From contig JAJRWT010000003.1 in assembly GCA_024276675.1 (NCBI GenBank), positions 1 through 52,917 on the forward strand: a DNA stretch of 52,917 bases, read 5' to 3'. Source of the DNA: Myxococcota bacterium (GTDB taxonomy: Bacteria > Myxococcota_A > UBA796 > JAFGLY01). Under the pieces are notes generated by a model. It saw only the letters and a list, made by a program, of their open reading frames with translations. It was not told the DNA's origin and did not search any database. Both the position numbers and the translations under genes were made by a program. This document shows positions 50,226 through 52,917 of the stretch, in pieces (the first letter of the stretch is position 1; each line of letters opens with the position of its first letter).

Positions 50226-52917
50226 TCATGACTGGGGTTCACGTTTGTGCGACCAGAGTTCCGTTGCCGCCCCGTGTGGCTTGCGAGCACCTTGGTATTG
50301 CGCGGTGGGAACCGAGCGAGTCGAGCCAGAAGGATGGGATGCGGGCTCTCCGATGATGGCCTTTGGCCAGCCCTGGGCCGGTCTGCTGAACCGTTCATAG
50401 GGAGCCAGTTGGCCCAGCGCCTCGAGAGAGAGGCCGCGTAGCCGCAGTACGGTCCCCAGCGGGCTGTCCAGGTCGACGTCGTAGAGGCCGTTGGGGAGCT
50501 GCCGTGCCAGGGCGGTCAGGGTGCTGCCATCACTGGGGGTTCGTAGAAGAGACATCTGGTGGACGCTCGTAGGAATACATATCTGGCCTGTGATGATCAT
50601 ACGATGAAGTGCCGCCGCCTGGAAGGCCACCTCGGCACTCAGGGGCCAGGTGAGCAGGCCGGCTGCCAGGTAGGCATGTTCTACCGAGGCTTCAGCCAGG
50701 AGTATGTCTTCGGCCAGGGCAGTGACCCGTTTGAGTACCTTGAAAGTGCCTCCCTGGAAGAAACGGTCATAGATGGCACGTCCGGAGAGGGCCGCATCCG
50801 GCAGGAGCCCGGATGGAATGGGTGGAATGGGCGATGGGGTGTCCAGGTGGATGGTGGCGCTGCCCAGTTTCTTCCTGGCATCGTCGGTAATGCTGTAGAG
50901 GGTGGAACTGGCTCGCCCGGGTTCCAGGGGCCTGGCAACACAGAGCAGGTCGATGGGGGAGCCTGACCCGAAGCTGGTGGGATTCATGCGCAGATCCTCC
51001 AGGCCGAAGAAGCCCTGGCCGGGGCTGGCCTGGAATGCCATGGCTGCCATGATCTCAATCGCTATGGAGCAGGGGAGCAGGGTATTGGCCCCCAGGCTGT
51101 AGTAACACAGCCAGGGTTCCCGATGGGTACCGAGGCTGGTGTTGGCTTCTACCCGGTCTCGGAGCAGGGTGATTTCGTCCACGAAGGGGTGGGCAGGTCG
51201 GGGCTCGATGTGCTGCAGGTTTGTGGACAACAAGAACTCCTGCCCATGGGTCCCGTTTTCAGGAGCCAATCGGCCTGAGATGCAAGAGAGAATTGATGCC
51301 GTGGCCCTGAACTGCGCGGAGTCGCCGCCCGGTGGCACCTGCCAGTGAACATGGGCGCTGCGGGGTCGATGCTGCGAGAGCCAGGCGATGGCCGTGTTGG
51401 TGGTGATGGAGGCTGGTTCCCGGAGCCGGGCCAGGAATGCATCGGCCGTGCCCATGGAAATGAGCCAGCACGAGGGTTGCAGCTCGTCAAACAGCTCCAT
51501 GGTTGCCGTATGGCAGCTCTCCAGGGAATCGTTCAGGGATTCGAAGAGCCCCATGGTGGAATCCCCGAACGAAGCTGGTGGCGTGAAGCCCAGGTACATG
51601 CCGTGCAGGCAGCCGTCCACTTGGCCAAACCTTGATTGGATGTCGTGGATGAGGGCGCTGGCTTCGCCGGGTCTGTGGAGGTCCCGTTGAAACAGAGTCG
51701 CTCCGAACCCCTGTGATTCCAGGCGTTGGACGATGTGCTGGGCACGATGGTGGGAGGATGGCCTGCCACGTGTTGCAAGGCTGGTGGGCGTGACCAGCGC
51801 CACTTTGCATGCCGAGTCCTGAGAGGAGAAGGCCACGGCGAGATGTTCCACGAGGGGAAGCACGAGACCCTGGGGATCCACGGTGACGAGGATTACGTTG
51901 CAGGAAGTCAGGTGGGTTGCGGAGGGTGAGATAGAATCCGGTACCAGGCGCGATATCAGGCGTCGTTCGCGCCCCTTGAAGATCCTGGAATGGTGGTGGG
52001 CTACGGTCAATTCGTCGCATGCCGCATTGGCTGCTTCAGAGTGGCTGAGCGTGGTGTCCAGGCGGACGATACAGGTAGAACAGTCTCTCCAGTTGACGGC
52101 CAGGTAGTTGGCCAGACCGGCCCTGGCTCCATTCTGGAACACGGAATCCAGGTCTTCGGATTCAGGCTCGGCGTGGCAACGCAGCAGGGTGAACCAGAAC
52201 GGAGGATGGCTGGCTGCGAAAGCCGAAGCATGCGTGGCCGATTGCTCAAGAAGGGAACAGGCGTCTACCACCAGCTCCGGCTCACGGTGGAGCAGCGCCC
52301 CCCGGGCCAGCAGCTCCCGCGAGACGGCAATTGCCAGTGGTCCCTGGCCCAGGACCTTCACCGACCTGCCGCGGAGGGTGCCCGAGGGCCTTGGGGGGGC
52401 GGGAAGGAAGACCGTGCGCCGTAGCCCCGGAACCCTGGGATCCAGGGCTCGACTTTGTCTCTTGCTCATCACGCCGCCGTCGGTTCCCGGGGAGCTGAAG
52501 GGCGGGCAGAGATGGTTGCCCAGGGTGTCGGGGAGGGAGGTTTGCCCGTGGGTGCCCATGGGGGGCATCGCCAGCAGCGTCCGTGGGCAGCTTGGCGGGG
52601 TTTGCCCGGGGGCGCCTCCGGCGTGAATGGAGTCACTCTTGGCATGGTCCCTGGCTACTGTACTGCTGGAATGGGGGGGCGCCGGAGCGATGGGCTCGGT
52701 GTCTGGTTCGTCCAGATCCTCTGGCTGCCTGGAATCCCAGGTGCCGTCCTGGTGGGGCTCCGGCAGGTCGTGGAGGGAATGTGCTTCCTGTGGGTCTGGT
52801 TCCGGGAATATGGATGGATCGGTTGGGTCTGGTTCCGGGAATATGGATGGATCGGTTGGGTCTGGTTCCGGGAATATGGATGGATCGGTTGGGTCTGGTT
52901 CCGGGAATATGGATGGA
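50226..52917 (-). CDS. 3' part of a polyketide-synthase-like gene with degenerate KR and DH domains
   Basis: The frame is open from the window end to the stop at 50226, about 897 residues; the start lies outside. The first visible part is a Pro/Asp/Glu linker with an 11-residue tandem repeat (TDPSIFPEPDP). Next comes a ketoreductase-like pair of subdomains (VKVLGQGPLAIAVSRELL; NVILVTVDPQGLVLPLVEHL; LISMGTADAFL), where the NADPH glycine motif and catalytic Tyr are not recognisable. A hot-dog dehydratase-like domain follows (AHPFVDEITLL; YYSLGANTLLPCSIAIEIMA); the catalytic His of DHxxxG reads Tyr. The layout resembles PfaA/PUFA-synthase-like enzymes. With both active sites altered, these modules may be structural. 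Confidence 0.6.
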   Translation of the reverse strand, partial: PSIFPEPDPTDPSIFPEPDPTDPSIFPEPDPTDPSIFPEPDPQEAHSLHDLPEPHQDGTWDSRQPEDLDEPDTEPIAPAPPHSSSTVARDHAKSDSIHAGGAPGQTPPSCPRTLLAMPPMGTHGQTSLPDTLGNHLCPPFSSPGTDGGVMSKRQSRALDPRVPGLRRTVFLPAPPRPSGTLRGRSVKVLGQGPLAIAVSRELLARGALLHREPELVVDACSLLEQSATHASAFAASHPPFWFTLLRCHAEPESEDLDSVFQNGARAGLANYLAVNWRDCSTCIVRLDTTLSHSEAANAACDELTVAHHHSRIFKGRERRLISRLVPDSISPSATHLTSCNVILVTVDPQGLVLPLVEHLAVAFSSQDSACKVALVTPTSLATRGRPSSHHRAQHIVQRLESQGFGATLFQRDLHRPGEASALIHDIQSRFGQVDGCLHGMYLGFTPPASFGDSTMGLFESLNDSLESCHTATMELFDELQPSCWLISMGTADAFLARLREPASITTNTAIAWLSQHRPRSAHVHWQVPPGGDSAQFRATASILSCISGRLAPENGTHGQEFLLSTNLQHIEPRPAHPFVDEITLLRDRVEANTSLGTHREPWLCYYSLGANTLLPCSIAIEIMAAMAFQASPGQGFFGLEDLRMNPTSFGSGSPIDLLCVARPLEPGRASSTLYSITDDARKKLGSATIHLDTPSPIPPIPSGLLPDAALSGRAIYDRFFQGGTFKVLKRVTALAEDILLAEASVEHAYLAAGLLTWPLSAEVAFQAAALHRMIITGQICIPTSVHQMSLLRTPSDGSTLTALARQLPNGLYDVDLDSPLGTVLRLRGLSLEALGQLAPYERFSRPAQGWPKAIIGEPASHPSGSTRSVPTAQYQGARKPHGAATELWSHKREPQS
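52791..52917 (-). repeat. 33-bp tandem repeat in the PKS-like linker
   Basis: Perfect 33-bp units start at 52791, 52824 and 52857, with a fourth cut by the window end. They encode TDPSIFPEPDP in the minus-strand reading frame. The lack of any change between units points to recent expansion or ongoing slippage. Confidence 0.9.

Overview
The window (about 60% G+C by eye) looks like a chromosome segment of an anaerobic, deltaproteobacterial or Myxococcota-like bacterium. The signs are many lipoproteins with Asp/Ser/Gly-rich linkers, MopE metal-binding motifs, choice-of-anchor-D and VWA domains, an FHA-GAF sigma-54 activator, and an Rnf complex fed by a 2-oxoacid:ferredoxin oxidoreductase. The taxon is inferred from gene content only.

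Layout. 1-8.4 kb: a PflX-like radical SAM protein, an Mrp ATPase flanked by two arrays of nested hairpin repeats, a 1.7 kb patch of decayed DNA (pseudogene, MITE-like element, truncated MopE lipoprotein) bounded by an exact 68-bp duplication of the 3' end of asd, then asd, a polyferredoxin membrane protein and a lipoprotein. 8.7-17.5 kb: a HEAT-repeat protein paired with a degenerate HD-GYP protein, a lipase-like lipoprotein, a VWA lipoprotein behind a clear sigma-54 promoter, and gpmI. 18.0-33.8 kb: one long collinear block korA-korB-[884 aa]-rnfB-[1539 aa]-rnfC-rnfD-rnfG-rnfE-rnfA-[62-aa Cys-rich membrane protein], closed by a strong hairpin. 33.9-52.9 kb: housekeeping and regulatory genes (surE, apt, coaE, sigma-54 activator, TatA/B, methylmalonyl-CoA mutase, lon, coaB, nfu), an orphan ImuA-like gene behind a LexA-type palindrome, a GNAT, and the 3' part of a polyketide-synthase-like gene that runs off the window.

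The most interesting system is the kor-rnf block. KorA and KorB keep their substrate and TPP motifs. The two very large proteins woven into the rnf operon are PFOR relatives that keep ferredoxin clusters but have lost the pyruvate-site, TPP-site and proximal-cluster residues. I infer that KorAB oxidises a 2-oxoacid and that the dead PFOR-like giants act as electron conduits or docking scaffolds to RnfB, coupling oxidation to ion pumping. The 62-aa Cys-rich protein resembles NqrM and may load the RnfA/RnfE iron site.

A second theme is decayed catalytic modules kept in long intact frames (PFOR-like, HD-GYP-like, KR/DH-like). A third is several families of short palindromic repeats spread through the intergenic DNA.
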